DNA from: Chalara sp. BL73
Taxonomy: Eukaryota; Ascomycota; Leotiomycetes; Helotiales
Length of the DNA stretch: 64,000 bases
NCBI GenBank assembly: GCA_918026815.1
Contig: CAKJVC010000061.1
Location: forward strand, 186,001-250,000
Reading direction: 5' to 3'
This document shows, in pieces, positions 11,281 to 24,012 of the stretch (position 1 is its first letter; each line of letters opens with the position of its first letter). The notes beneath the pieces are model-generated. The model saw only the letters and a program-made list of their open reading frames with translations. It was not told the DNA's origin and did no database searches. The position numbers were made by a program, and so were the translations under genes.

Positions 11281-12069
11281 ATGAGGAACACGAACAATGA
11301 TTTTATGGATCATGAATTCTGCAAACATTCTAAGTTTATTCTTAAATTCATACTATGCCTTCCGTACTTTACCAAAATGGTGCACCTTCTTAACAATGAC
11401 AATCGTCCCATTCACGAAAACGACCTAGCATACATAGAACCGAGATTCTGCATGGATCCAAACTGTACCTTTCCGTTCGGCAATATATGCACAGAGTGTG
11501 AAGAGTACTATGAGGCAAGAAATGTAAGCAAAGATGATGACTTTACGTCTGATGGTCAGGGGGATGATGGAAAGGCAGCTAGTAAGAAAGGGGGCGATTC
11601 TATTTTCTCTTCAACAAGAGAAAATAAGTTGGTAATATCCATAACCGATACCGAGGAGTTAGTTGCAAGAAGATCGCTGTGGCTTGGTGAACTCTTTGAG
11701 AGAACGGTAGAATATCAAACCCAGGGAAGAGTATTCGTTGGGGGAGCCATTCCTGAGGCTGACGAAGCGGAGCGGCTCAATCCTACTATTGAGAAGAGCT
11801 CACCGACTTCGTCGAATATAGGTTCTTCTAGTGTCAGAGACCAGATCGGTGATGAATATGTCAAGGCTGACCCCTTAGTTCCTATGGTAACTAGCACTCA
11901 AGACGAGGACCCTCACCCGCAGCGAACAGCAAAACCCAATGTTGACAACCTATGTTCTATATGTGGTCAGCCACAAGGAGATCCACATTTCCAACACTAC
12001 CTGAGGTGCAAGTACGCACATGAAGAGAATGAGAGGCTGCAACACATGTATCTGCGAAGAGGGAGATAA
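11281..12069 (+). CDS. Hypothetical Cys/His-rich protein
   Basis: Single open frame of 262 codons, or about 230 residues if translation starts at the Met at 11377. I do not recognise it. Two putative zinc-binding clusters are visible: an N-terminal CMDPNCTF...CTEC group and a C-terminal CSICGQPQGDPHFQHYLRC with a C2HC-like spacing. The middle is acidic and Ser-rich. The setting is sparse and AT-rich, with no clear neighbour. It could be an orphan gene, a fragment of a mobile-element protein, or chance; the long frame and clustered Cys argue against chance. Confidence 0.45.
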   Translation: MRNTNNDFMDHEFCKHSKFILKFILCLPYFTKMVHLLNNDNRPIHENDLAYIEPRFCMDPNCTFPFGNICTECEEYYEARNVSKDDDFTSDGQGDDGKAASKKGGDSIFSSTRENKLVISITDTEELVARRSLWLGELFERTVEYQTQGRVFVGGAIPEADEAERLNPTIEKSSPTSSNIGSSSVRDQIGDEYVKADPLVPMVTSTQDEDPHPQRTAKPNVDNLCSICGQPQGDPHFQHYLRCKYAHEENERLQHMYLRRGR

Positions 12070-13948
12070 ACAGTTCCTTGGAACGTGGGAAGTAGAGCAA
12101 GATTCTATGTATGTTGTGAAATGCCCAATCCGTCATATCTGCAAAGGCTACTTTAGTTTACTATAATATGTAGCGTTAATGTATATTAGGAGTAAGGCCT
12201 CCAATAATATTCTGCAGAACAACAATAAGATTCCACGTGAAAAACCTGTATAACCGCTACGGCACCACCTTTAACCGAAATGCCCTGTCAACGGCATGAT
12301 TCTAGAGCCTTGTATACCTGTCAATCCACGAGGGGAGTATAACCAACAGGTAGTACAGCATGTAAAGCCCGAAAACGTTGGTGATCGACCAGAGCAGTAC
12401 AAGAGTACGAAAGCCCCACTTTTGACCTCGCAGCGAGGAGAAGGGAAGTTGGCGCAGCAAAACGCCGAGGGAGGGTAGGTCTCGTCTATGTATTGCATCT
12501 TACTGGATGCCTCTATTGAATGGAGGGCTACCAATCCCATCACCTCACATTCGGTGTGGTGAGACATATCTGGGTGTACTTCGGTGAAGGAGTCCTGGCC
12601 GCGTATTCTATGCAATCGATGCCTCGACAGCGAACGCGGGATCGAGATATATTTGCTGAAGAAAATATTCTCCTACGTAAAATAAGTCTGTTAAGCCAAT
12701 GGGTACCTTTAGATGTACAATACAGCCATGTGAAATTCTTTGTAACACTTGCACATATGTCTATCAGCCTAGCGCATCCGGAAACAAGAGGAGGTAGTTG
12801 GAAAGGCAGACTAGGCGATCCGTTACCTAAGAGACCCCTTATTTGATAATATGTGCGGATTGCCTGGAAGGTTAACCAGGGAATGTGGTTCGCCATAGAG
12901 TATAAACCTGTGCCAGACTTGCTCCAGGCAGAGAGAGTATCCAGTTTAGGTGGCCAACCACTCACCCTGCAACAAGTGAAAGGCACCGGGATGGCTATCG
13001 AAGCCTTCCGTTGTTGCAATGAATGCTTGTATCTTGCTATTGAGAATGTATAATGTCCTTTGAACTATGAGGAATTTGAAGGCCCGTCGTATCAGTCATT
13101 TATTACCTCAGATCCTATGAGTAAGGTATATAGTATCCAAAATATAAAAAGAAAATGCTGGATGATTGAACAAACTGCAGTGCACGGACCATCTCTCCCA
13201 CCCCCAATCCTTATCGACGCCAAGACCTGACTAGCGCGGTGAACCCAACGCTATCGGATTGTTAGGACATGATGGCCCGGTCGTTTATGCTGTTGAAAGT
13301 TAAAGTGCAAGCACAACATCCTCAACTCTCTGTACCTCGCCTTGTCATAAGTAGCTGTCAACAAAAGAACTGTTATTTCATCCTCCTTCCCTAGCCCTCA
13401 AGCTGGAACTCTCTTGGACGCTCCTTATTCTTGCCTTAAACTATATAATCATCCTGCTTTTGACGCCTTCCCAGCATAAGCGCTCCGATCACGAGGCACC
13501 CTGATAGCTTGAATGACTGTACCTTGACCATTAGCACCGAAGCTTCTTCCATTCAACCAACGAAGCTGCACTCCACCCACCTCTACCGTCAACGTCCAGA
13601 GTACATACATCAGCAACTGTATATACACCTCTACCCAAAATTGTGATGATGGCCTTCGCCTGAATCATACTGTGCAGAAATCCGCATTTTGCTCCTCTGG
13701 ATCGTTCCGCGAATCATTGTCAGACCTTTGGGTTGGCACAGAGACACTAAGGATAAGGAAAGGCTACGAAAAAGTTAAGGAGTATATACTACGATGGATG
13801 CCCAAATCGTGAGGCAACCGGGTTCTGCTGCGTACGAATTGTAGCTTGAACTGTCAAGCCACTCAGGGAACAGTTTCTGACATAACATCCACTCCCTTCT
13901 CGATATTTTGTCTGCTTGATTCAACATCCGCACTGAGAAACCTCCAAC
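12070..13948. other. Long spacer upstream of ATG13
   Basis: About 1.9 kb with overlapping open frames on both strands around 12.3-13.0 kb but no recognised domain or coherent splice structure. The last 600 bp are pyrimidine-rich and probably include the ATG13 promoter and 5' UTR. An old mobile-element relic at 12.3-13.0 kb cannot be excluded. Confidence 0.4.
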
Positions 13949-16900
13949 ATGCACCAACATCCTCGTCCTTCGCCTGCGGTGGCATCGCCAGCCTTATCTC
14001 CTCGAACAAATCCTGCCAGAACTAACAATCCAAGAATAGAAAGCCCGGGCTCAAGTTTGAGGGCAGGATCTGATACGGCTTCATATAATGAGGGTGACGA
14101 TGGCAGTGAAGGTAGCGGAATCATTTCGGGTCCAAGCAAAGATGCTATCAAGAAAATGGACCAGATAATACAGGTGAGCATCGGTGCATCATCTATTCGT
14201 TCTGGACTGACAGCTTATGCAAATAGAACTTTTATATCAAAGCAGCTTTGATCATACTTCAGGCTCGTATGCCATTAAAGGCTCTGATACTTGCGAATGG
14301 AACTCGGAAAGTCAATAAATGGGTATGTCTGATGATATATGCAGCGCTCACACTTTAAGGCGCTTACTGACGTAATATTTTTTTCCTAGTTCCAAATCGA
14401 AACCGACGACATAGTTGATTTCAAAGAAGAGTTGGACACATGGAGGACTTGTGGGGCAGGGATCCAGAATCGACCACCTCCGCTAATTATCGAAACATAT
14501 CTCGACGCTTCGGTTCTCACAGGTACCCAGAGCCTAGTATTGGTAGATGATGATGGCAAGCGTTGGGATGTTTTGGATGCGTTAAACAGTCAGTCCAGCG
14601 CATCCAGTGATAATTCTACGCGATCTCGAAAACGAAACAATGAGGTCATATTGGAGCGTTGGAAAATTGAGCTTAGAGACACCCCCGACGAACCGCCATA
14701 TGACCTTGCCTCTTCTCTTCCTACAGTGTACAAGAAGTGCATCATATTCTTTCGGTCGCTATGCACAACCTCGAAGTTTTTACCAGCACGGAAACTCATG
14801 AAAGCGCTGAAGAGTGGTGCAACAGATACATCTCTGAGGCTTAGTTGCCGCGTAATGGCTGGCGAACCAAAACCTATTCAATTTGATGCTTTGAACCACC
14901 CATTGTGTGACAATGGGAGTCCTGTTGTCTTGAGTTACTTTCTAGGCACAACAGATACTCCTGCGGGCCAGTTTTCTGCTGAAGTAAAATATCGCCTTGA
15001 CTGCAATTTCCGTGTTGATGATTCTAATGCACTTCTAAGCTCAAGATTCATGGGCGCAAATGAGGATTTTTTCCAGCCGTCTTTAGGCATAAGGGGCGAT
15101 GACCGACATCGTACTACACGACCTGTTGAAGTCGGCTCGCTACCTACGGGTCGACAATCTACAGAGGATTTAGAGCCGATTCAAGCCTATGGAAGCTTAT
15201 CCACATTTCATGGAACTGCACGTCCTGGTGCGTCCAGCCCTATATCCGCCCTCCGAGCACAGAAGGCAGTTGGATCAGATGCGGACACTGATTCTTCGCC
15301 TATGTCATCGTTGCCTCGGACTCGACCAACAATGCCCTTACAAGCCTCAAGATCACCCCTCCGTTCTGTAGAAGGAGTAAACATGGCAAGGAGACTTTCT
15401 ATTTCTTTTCAGCCCTTCAAAGCAGGCTCTCTGTCTTCCTCACCCGGTAGGGCCATGAGTCAACAAGGAGGCGAAATGCTCCCTCCTCAATCCCCACAAT
15501 CACTTCCTCGAATGTCAGGGATCAGTGCGCTAAATCAGGCGCGAAACCGATCATCTCTGACCGCAGGCATGCCAGCTACTTTGAGGGGTGGGCCAGCTGC
15601 TCCCGACAATGCCCCAAATGTCTCTTCCTCGAGCTCTCCAAAACCAAATCCTATTACTAGATATAGTAGCAGCTTCAGTCATCGAAGAGGTAGATCTTCG
15701 TTCGGAGGTGCTAGTAAGATTGCGGTTGATGATGATCAAGGAAGTAGTGGCAAGCAGAGCCTGTCTTCTTCTGTTCAGCCTGGTTCAGGTGTTCTCGCCG
15801 AGGGAGCAGGAGGCAGTTCTGGGTCACTCCAAACGGATGATGATCAGATTTCTGAGTTCCTGAAACTGCTTGACAGTAAGAAGACTTTGCAAAGTTTCGA
15901 GCCTTCTGGGGAGTCGTCCACGAAAAGAACCAGTGCCCAGCTTTCGAAGTTCCAATCAATGCGTGAGTCAAATAACGCTTTGACCGAGTCGATGTCTTCA
16001 TCTACGCTTTTGCACCGGTCTTCAAGTTCATCGAGCCGCCAGTTATCCAGCGTACCACCTATGGTAGCAGCAAATTCAATGTCCGTATCATCTTCTCCTG
16101 GAAAGCCTGTATCGCCTCATACACCCCATACTCCAGCAATACCCTCGCGCTTGAGTGCCAATTCAGTTGCTGAATACTCTGCCCCTAGGATCAGTGGGCG
16201 GGCAAGGACAGCTCCTACAGCAAGAGCTCAAGGCGCTGATGGCGATGGCCAAGCAAGTGGTGTTGGTACAAATGCGATTGATATTCCGACGTCACCTCGT
16301 ACATACTACCCACATACCAGAAGATCAAGTTCTGTTGCACAGCAGCATCGAATCCTGGCAGCGGAAGATGAGATAGGAGAGATTCCATTTGGTGTACACC
16401 GAAGCATTAGCCTCGGTGCTGACGATCGCGAGCCGCCTAGCTTGAGTGCCCTCCGTGCGCTTGATCAGGCCTCTGACAACGTGGCAGAAGCCTCATCACC
16501 ATCTCCATCGAGAATGCTGCAACCTGCACCACACATCTCAGAATCATCAGCTGTAATGTCTCGCCAGGCCTCATCATCAATTGATCCCAATGAATCGGAA
16601 GCACCTCAAATACCACGCGGTCTTTCCGCTGGCTCTGCCAATTCTCCTTACCGACCAAGGATAGGTCGAACCGGCGGCCGAGGCGTGACACCACCGCAAA
16701 CTGGTTCATTCTCTAGCTTAGACAGAGCTAGCGGGAGTGAAAGAAGCGAGAGAGGAACCGGCAGACAAAGCTTCACAAAAACAGCAGGCACTTATGAAGC
16801 CGATGACGACTTGCTGTTTGATATGAGCGAGATTGGACGCGATCAATCGAGACGAAGTATCGAAGAGCCTCGAGGAGGCTATCGCGGGACTAGCAATGAG

Positions 16901-16972
16901 AGGGGCGGATTTGACAGTTCGAGAGGTGGTGATTCGAGCACAAGCAGTCGGAGAGGCAGTCGAAGATGGTAG
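13949..16972 (+). CDS. ATG13: Autophagy-related protein 13
   Basis: Regulatory scaffold of the Atg1 kinase complex that starts autophagosome formation; nutrient (TORC1) signalling controls its phosphorylation. Exons 13949-14173, 14227-14322 and 14390-16972 give 967 aa. The N-terminal HORMA domain runs across all three exons, with the family signatures KMDQIIQNFYIKAALIIL, KVNKWFQIETDD, FKEELDTWRTCG and RPPPLIIETYLD. The rest, from about residue 330, is a long Ser/Pro-rich disordered tail rich in SSP, SPR and RRSS sites, expected of a multiply phosphorylated, Atg1/Atg17-binding region. The start follows the usual MHQxPRPSP beginning of filamentous-fungal Atg13. Large open frames on the opposite strand are shadows. 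Confidence 0.96.
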
Positions 16973-17693
16973 AAGATCTCCAGCCCCTAGGCCAAAATAC
17001 CCAGAACGAGATTAGCTCTGGAAAGAAGATACGTTTTTTATTCATGAACAGCTATTTTCCCACACATGCCGTTGCATACAGATTTGTATGGAATGATCCA
17101 CATACTTGCATAGAGCAAGCTCTGGTTGGCAGGAGTTGGGGGAGATTTGATTTTCTTTTCATGGCATATGATAGGGGACCCGTCTGGGCTTGGTATTATC
17201 AAGGACGGGGCATTTTTATAGATTGATCTGGTTCTACCTTGGTGTTACAGAGGCAGCCCCCAGTGGATAGGCGAATTGAGTAAAGTATTTATGACCATAT
17301 ACTACTATATGACTACTGTATCCTCCCTGAATATTATGCCTGACGTAATGGTGTCTTAGATTCACACAACCTCCTTCCAGTGATAATAAGGTACCTTAGA
17401 TGCCGATTCTTTCAATGCAGAAGCCGCCTAGCTACGGTACTTGATCGTGAAAGCGAAAGGGGGCAGGGTTCGGCTAACGACGCCGAAGCCGCTTTCCCCA
17501 CATTAGACTGGATTCCCCGCCATTTTGAAACCTCATCCATTCCCCAGGTTTCCATCGTTGTGCTTTCGTTCACTCTTCCTGATTCAATTTCTTAAAATAT
17601 ATGCATGTATATATTTATAAAAGCGTGTGAACAAAGGACAAACGCGTTCCGCTATGCATTAGAACTCAAAGTCTTCAATTTACTTCATATATA
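16973..17693. other. Intergenic ATG13 - transhydrogenase
   Basis: Holds the ATG13 3' UTR and the promoter of the downstream plus-strand gene. AT-rich near 17595-17640. No further gene seen. Confidence 0.5.
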
Positions 17694-19437
17694 ATGGTTT
17701 CCGCTGTTAGAATCGCCCCCACGGTATGTTACTGGAGTCCCTAAATGCCATGTATATCCAGCTGCTAACAAGCGTCCAGAGGGCAGCGAGAGCAATGAAC
17801 CTGCTTCGCACAATACAATACACACATCCCCCGTCCTGTCCCTGCCACGGCAACCCGGCACATCACCATCACCATAAACCGCCTAAAAGTCTCCTTGCTC
17901 ATGCCAAGCACAACCTCCAACGCAACTATGCTACTCCAGTAGACACTACTCGCCAGAAAGAATATGCTTTTGAGATGGCTGCTTCATCCATAAGATTTGG
18001 GCCTGGTGTGACAAAAGAGGTGGGCATGGACTTTAAAAATCTGGGTGCGAAGAGAGTTTGTGTGGTAACGGACAAGACGGTGAGGGGCCTGGATGCCATG
18101 CGGCAGGTCGAGGAAGGGTTAACCAAGGAGGGAGTGGAATACGCCGTATTTGATAGCTGTAGGATTGAACCGAAAGATAGTTCGTATGTATTGACCTTGG
18201 CAATGAGTCTGAATTTTGTCTAACTGGCAATAGTATCAAGGAAGCTATTGCTTTTGCTAAGCCATACCAACCAGATGCTTTTCTCGCTGTGGGAGGTGGA
18301 TCCGTCATTGACACCGCTAAGTAAGGGATTATTTAACCATGTAGTGGTGGAATGCCACCACTAGGGGATGACTAGGTTGTACACACTAACCTACTTATCA
18401 GATTGATGAACCTCTACACTTGCTTCCCAGATGCAGAATTCCTCGACTTTGTCAATGCACCCTTAGGGAAAGGTCTTCCGGTCAACAAGCCACTTAAGCC
18501 ATTAATAGCTGTCCCAACGACGGCTGGAACTGGATCAGAGACCACCGGTACGGCAATCTTTGACCTTGTATCAAAAAGAGCGAAGACTGGCATCGCACAC
18601 CGAAACTTGAAGCCCACTCTTGGAATATGTGATCCTTTGAATACAAGAACTATGCCATCGGCAGTACACGCAAGCTCTGGTCTTGATGTTCTCTGCCATA
18701 GTTTAGAGAGTTGGACAGCAATCCCATATTTCGAGAGGATTCCTCGACCAACAAATCCTATCCTGCGTCCCGCCTATCAAGGCGCAAATCCAATCAGTGA
18801 TATTTTCTCGTTACAGGCCTTACGGAGTACTGTCAAATATCTCCCAAGAGCCGTGAAAGACCCAGATGATCACGAGGCACAAAGCCAGATGTTACTTGCT
18901 GCTACCCTTGCGGGAGTTGGGTTCGGAAATGCTGGTGTGCATTTATGCCATGGTAAGTCATTCTTCACGATCACCACCATCTACCTCGTATTCACATATA
19001 CACCAATAGGTATGTCGTATCCTATATCAGGACAAAATCCCGGTTACAAACACGCTGGCTATCAAGTTGACACGCCAATAATTCCTCACGGTGTATCCGT
19101 AGCAGTCTCCGCTCCAGCAGTATTCCGCTTCACGGGCCCATCGAACCCGGAACGACATCTACAAGCCGCTGAAGCGTTCGGTGTTGATATCTCGAATGTA
19201 AAATTAGAAAGTGCGGGTGAGGTTCTGGGTGAGGCTTTGCAGAAGTTCCTCGCGGATCTCGGGGACCAGCCCAAAGGATTGAAGGACTTGGGTTTCAAGA
19301 GGGAACACATTGATGACTTGGTGGAAGGCACGATACCACAAGCGAGAGTATTGATGTTGGCTCCAGGTTTAGCGGAGGAAGTCAATGAGGAGAAGGCGCA
19401 GCTGAGAGCCTTGTTCGAGGATGCCATGGAACACTAG
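17694..19437 (+). CDS. Hydroxyacid-oxoacid transhydrogenase, mitochondrial (ADHFE1-type iron alcohol dehydrogenase)
   Basis: Couples oxidation of 4-hydroxybutyrate-type hydroxyacids to reduction of 2-oxoglutarate in mitochondria (family knowledge). Exons 17694-17723, 17780-18183, 18234-18320, 18402-18952, 19010-19437 give 499 aa. The first exon codes only ten residues (MVSAVRIAPT), giving a basic mitochondrial-type leader with the next exon (RAARAMNLLRTIQ). A conserved-looking SCPCHG and five-His stretch follow. Class III iron-ADH motifs: AVGGGSVIDTAK (nucleotide binding, split by intron 3), PTTAGTGSE, LDVLCHSLES, GVHLCHGMSYPI and IPHG, which supply metal ligands. Intron 4 (57 bp) is a multiple of three without a stop, so retention would insert 19 residues next to the active site. 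Confidence 0.95.
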
Positions 19438-19732
19438 GACTCAGGGGTTTCGCTTAGCATACCCAAATTGGCACAATAGCAGCCGAGTTTACAGCCTCCC
19501 TCTTTTATCTCCTTTGGTGAATGAAGCTATTGTCAATAAGAGGTATTATTCCATCAGAAAGCAAACATCATGGTGGGGTTATCTTTTAAATGGAGGGGCA
19601 TTGACGTCCTTGACCCAAAACGCAAATTTAACTGCTTTAGCAACTCAACTCGCATATTTCTTTGACTCACAAGCACTTCTATTACCATCAGCCAAACCTC
19701 CAAGAAGCCTATAGATTCAACTACGGCACACC

Positions 19733-20405
19733 ATGTCTACCACAGCAGGAACTAAGCAACCGCCCTCTTTGGAGACCAAGCTCGTCGTCGCCGCCATGGG
19801 ACGCCTCAATATCCTCAACCTCGCCGGCACGTCCCCTCCCCTCTCCACCCCTACACCCATGAACCAACGCATCCTAACACGCCAATCACCAGCTCCCGAC
19901 CTCTCGCCCCGCGAGTCTTCCGGCCTTAACGGCCGCGCAGCAGCTCCTCCCCCCTCAACTCCCAACGACATCCCCTTCCCCCTCGCGAAGAACGACAACC
20001 GCCTCCTCGCAATCCGCGTCGACGCCGCGCTCACCAAGCACGTATCGCACCCTCCTGTTACCGAGGAGGCGTCGCCGCTCCTTCCTGCCGGAAACGCTCC
20101 CGCCTCCAGCCTCGCCACGCCTTCCCTTCCTGCTCCCGAGGAGACCTCGCTCGTCCCGGCTCCCAAGCGGCCAACATGCGCCTTCCCCAGGGAAAAGGTT
20201 GAGACCGAGAAGTTTCCCGAGTATGGTATGTCTTTCGCCCTTTCATTCCCGGCATCGAGAGCGAGGCTGGCTAACGCGCCTTCCAGATGAGCAATTGGCG
20301 GCTAGGATGGAGGAGGCGGAGGCGGCAGCGCTTTGTTATCTAGGCTGGCCCTTTAGTCTGGGAAGCGGCGTTGGCGGTATTTACGGAAGGAACAAACCAG
20401 TTTAA
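19733..20405 (+). CDS. Hypothetical Pro/Ala-rich protein
   Basis: Two exons, 19733-20225 and 20287-20405 (61-bp intron, donor GTATGT, acceptor TTCCAG), 203 aa. The first exon codes a low-complexity, Pro/Ala/Ser-rich, probably disordered chain with LETKLVVAAMGRLNILNLAG near the N-terminus. The second codes a short, more ordered acidic helix and hydrophobic end (RMEEAEAAALCYLGWPF, then SLGSGVGGIYGRN). High GC and codon bias relative to the flanks support coding. I do not recognise a domain. Confidence 0.65.
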
Positions 20406-20997
20406 CTGGCAGATTTTTTTTAGATTTTTTTTTACAATGGAATGGATTTTGGGGGGAAGGAATATTATGGCTTTTCTGAGAGTGTTACATGTTCTTGTGC
20501 ATTGAGACCTCTGTCGCAATGACCACTACGGATACCCTCACACACCCACCTTCTGAGTACACGCAGGTAGCAACATCTCTCTGGATGTTTCTAATCATCT
20601 CCGACAAAAATTCTGCACACATATATGCCATGCATCCCCAAGTCTAGCTCGTAAGATTTCGCGATATGCCGCAGCTGCTGGACAGACGCAAGAATGGGAC
20701 ACTTGGTTTAGACTTGCTGCCGATACACAGTTTATGCGCCCCAGTTCAAACACGCTAATCACATGCTTATCTACCAGGCTCAAGGCTACTTAGCCGGTAT
20801 ACTGTATAGACCTTTTATTGGTAACGTAAGCCACAAGATGTGGGACAAATATTAGATTCCATTTTGTCATGTTTCATCCTGTGCTGCCGTGGGATATATC
20901 GTACAAAAGATTCACAGATACGTAAGGTTAGCCTTGCGTATGCATAGAGATGCTTCCGCCCATGCTCGAACTGTTCAATAGAAAACCAAATTTGTCA
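20406..20997. other. Intergenic between convergent genes
   Basis: Contains T-rich tracts at about 20415-20435 (3' end of the upstream gene) and the 3' flank of HSE1. No gene seen. Confidence 0.5.
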
Positions 20998-23246
20998 TCA
21001 GTATGCTGTGCTCTGCCTATAGAAGTCTTGCGGCGCGCCAGGTGGCGCGCTTGGTGCTGATGGAGCTTGTCCTTCTGTAGTGCCTGGTCGTTGGTATGGT
21101 TTGTAATGGGTTTGTGGAGTCGGCGCTCCCTGGCTTGGTAATGTCTGCCTCGCGTCGGCAATAACGGGGTATGCCGCATTCATGTTTACTGGTGGGGGAA
21201 TATGTCCTCCTTGAGGTGGTGCCGGGGGTTCATAGGTTGGTTGTTGCTGGGAGTGTTGAGGAGGGACGTACGCGGTGTACTGCTGCTGGCTTAGAGGTGG
21301 TTGCTGGTTATTAGGCGCTGCGGATGCATACGTGTCATCTTGAGAGTACAATGATGCGCTGTATGCTGAAGGGGGTTGCTGGTGTATTGGGGAGTCAAAA
21401 GATTGGGTTGCGAGCTCTTGTGGGTTAGAGTAGGTACTCTGTGGGCGATGTCCGCTCTGTTGAGGGTACTGATTAGGAGGTGGCGAATTTGTATGCGCTG
21501 GGTATTGGTTTGGTTGTGGAGAACTTGTCTGCAGAGGATGTGGCTTTTGATTTGAAGGGATGCGAGGAGTTGGGTCTCTCTGAGGGTATTGCTGTGGGAG
21601 TGGTTGCTGCTGGGCTTGTGTCTGGCCCTCAGGAGCACGCTGTCCTGGGACTATGTAGAATGGCGCTGGTCCATTGCGCTGGGGACCATAATCAGGTGAC
21701 GACGGTTTTTGAGGATATGAGTTCTCTTTGAGATGTTAGTTTGACGATTCACGTTCTTCTTCAAAATGTATCATATACCTTGTGAGGGATTAGGAGTATA
21801 GTATCTCTGTGGGTGTTGCTGGGCTGACCCTATCGGTCCTTGTTGAGGAGGGTATCCGCCACCATAACCTTGCTGCTGCGGCCGTCCATATTGATAAGCC
21901 GGCTGGCTTTGTGTCATTGATGCATCCAAAAGATTCTCGTAGTCTCGGCAGGACTTGATAAACCTCTCATTGAGCTGAGTAAAGTCATCTGAAATATGTC
22001 AGTCTAATATACATAACGCAAGAAAGCCAGACAATGGTTACCTTTTCTCTGTGAATACTTGCCAATGAGCTCAATAAGCTTGGGTCTAATAGCAAGTGTG
22101 GAATGGTAGAGTTTCTATGGAGGTTAGTGGGGTATAGAAATATCAAGCAATAGGCTTACTGTAATCTCCTCATTATCACGAACGTTCAGCTCGGATGTAG
22201 ATGTACTCAGTAATGTAAGTAACTTTTCCACGTTCTTGATTTCCGCAAAGACCTCAGCCTCCATCTGTGACTCTCTTTGTAGCTCCTCTGGTGTAGGATC
22301 TGCCAATTTCTCCACATAATTAAGTGGGAAAATGCCAGTCTGGCCTTTTAGTAGACCTTTCCACCAGTCCTTGTATACAGATTCTAGAACTGCAATGATG
22401 TCGCCTTTTCGGAATGTCAACTCATCTGGATCGGTGGCCTGGAAGTCAAACAGAGCTCTAACACGAGAAACAGTGGCGGCAGTTGTGCCTGAGGGAACTT
22501 GCTGTCCTTGGGCCGCTGGCTGGGACTGCGAAGGGCCTGCACTCGAACTAGAAGCCTGAGAAGGGTTTGCCTGTGCCTGACTGCCCTTATCTTGGATAGA
22601 TAGCTTGAGTGCCATTTGTAGCTCTTCATCTTCCTTCTGGCGATCCAAATCTGTGAGACGACTCTTTTGAGGCGCAGAAGGCGGGTGTAGGTGTGGGTTC
22701 TGGCTCTTTAGTCTATGGTATTGATCATTCATGATCCCTAAATCTGGGTCCTTGAACATCTCCGCCCACTCTGCCATACGCTCAAGAATCTTTGCCTTTA
22801 CTTGTTGGTGTGTATTTCGGTCGTTGGCAAGCTTAAGTAAGGCGTCTGTGAACGCTCTAGAAGCTAACTCTCGGTGCATCTTTCGGCCGCAATTCTGACT
22901 GAGGGCGTTGGCGAGCTTGCATAGAATTGTTAGCTTGAGTTTGACACCTGTCTTACATTGACCACACCTCTAATGTATATAATTGCACATTGGCATTTCG
23001 ATGCGCCAGCCTCTTGATCATGCTTGCTACCGCATCCTTAGCTCCAGTTTCCTCTGTTGTGACCTTATCGCAAACATCCATTATAAATTCCCAGTTCTCC
23101 GAGGTAAGGTTCTCGTCAGTCGCCTTAGCTGCAGGACCCAGGATGTCAGTAGCTATTACAAAGGTCGAAACTGAAAGCCTCCATTTTGGAACATAAGGGT
23201 ACATACCGACGACATCGTCGAACGCATTTTGTTGAGCGCGAAACAT
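20998..23246 (-). CDS. HSE1: ESCRT-0 subunit Hse1 (STAM homologue)
   Basis: Partner of Vps27 in ESCRT-0; binds ubiquitinated cargo on endosomes for sorting into multivesicular bodies. Exons on the minus strand: 23246-23207, 23128-22968, 22915-22160, 22114-22042, 21988-21779, 21725-20998; 655 aa. Domains in order: VHS (about 1-145; MFRAQQNAFDDVVAKATDEN start, ENWEFIMDVCDKV), UIM (about 164-180; DEELQMALKLSIQD), SH3 (about 217-275; VRALFDFQATDPDELTFRKG, DWWKG, GIFPLNYV), then a helical GAT-like region (EEITKLYHSTLAIRPKL) and a long Gln/Pro/Tyr-rich tail. The start is set by the short exon 1, which joins in phase to the VHS exon. Confidence 0.96.
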
Positions 23247-24012
23247 GTCTATAATCCCTTCAGATGTCTGAACCTCGGTGCAGCAGACTGAAGTGTTATA
23301 AGAGAATCTATCGCTGAGGTTGAGTGTAGAAGGACGATAATATGGTGGTGGTTAATAAGGTGTTGGCTGCTCCCCGCGCTAGTGATGCCTAGAGATGGGG
23401 CTCAGGCTGGTGGTTGAGCTTACCATTGTACGTCACTCTCAAGAACTCTTATTACGTGGCCAACGCCATCAGATTCCGATACCACAATTAGGATGTGAAA
23501 CTATGAGAACAGCTGAAGAAACTATTTACAATATGAACGACTTTGCGATACTTCCTATCGACTTTAACGTGGTGACCAAATCCAGGATCACGTGATATAA
23601 ACTCTTGTAAGTTTATATATTTTCTTCCGATCCTAGCAATGGTTTGTGTTCATCACCATCATATCTATCAAAATGTGCACAGACCTTGTTTCGACAAAGA
23701 GGTTATATTCGTTGCGCTATTGCAAGACTCCTTCCTTGGGTATTCATCATCGTTCCGCGAAAGCCAAATAGTTATTTTACATATAAACATGCGTTTGTTT
23801 CCTACAAGCGCAAATCAGATTAGAAGAATTCCTTTGACCCGCCAAATCCTCGCTATGCATTAAAGAGTTGCCCTCCAACCAAACAGACAACCTATGAACA
23901 ACCAAACCAAGGACTAGTATCTGAGTCCATCCTGATGCAAGAAGAGCGCCTTTACTCCACCATATATGCATAACAAGGGACGTTGAGCTGAGCATTTGGC
24001 GACAATAAAAGG
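23247..24012. other. Intergenic, HSE1 5' region / ZDS1-like 3' flank
   Basis: Both flanking genes are on the minus strand, so this holds the HSE1 promoter and the 3' UTR of the ZDS1-like gene. No additional gene seen. Confidence 0.5.

Noticed and set aside
12271..13053. Overlapping open frames on both strands
   Set aside because: No domain recognised, no consistent splice sites, and frames on opposite strands are mutually exclusive; left as possible mobile-element relic only.
15551..16709. Minus-strand open frames opposite ATG13
   Set aside because: Shadows of the Ser-rich ATG13 tail with no recognisable domain.
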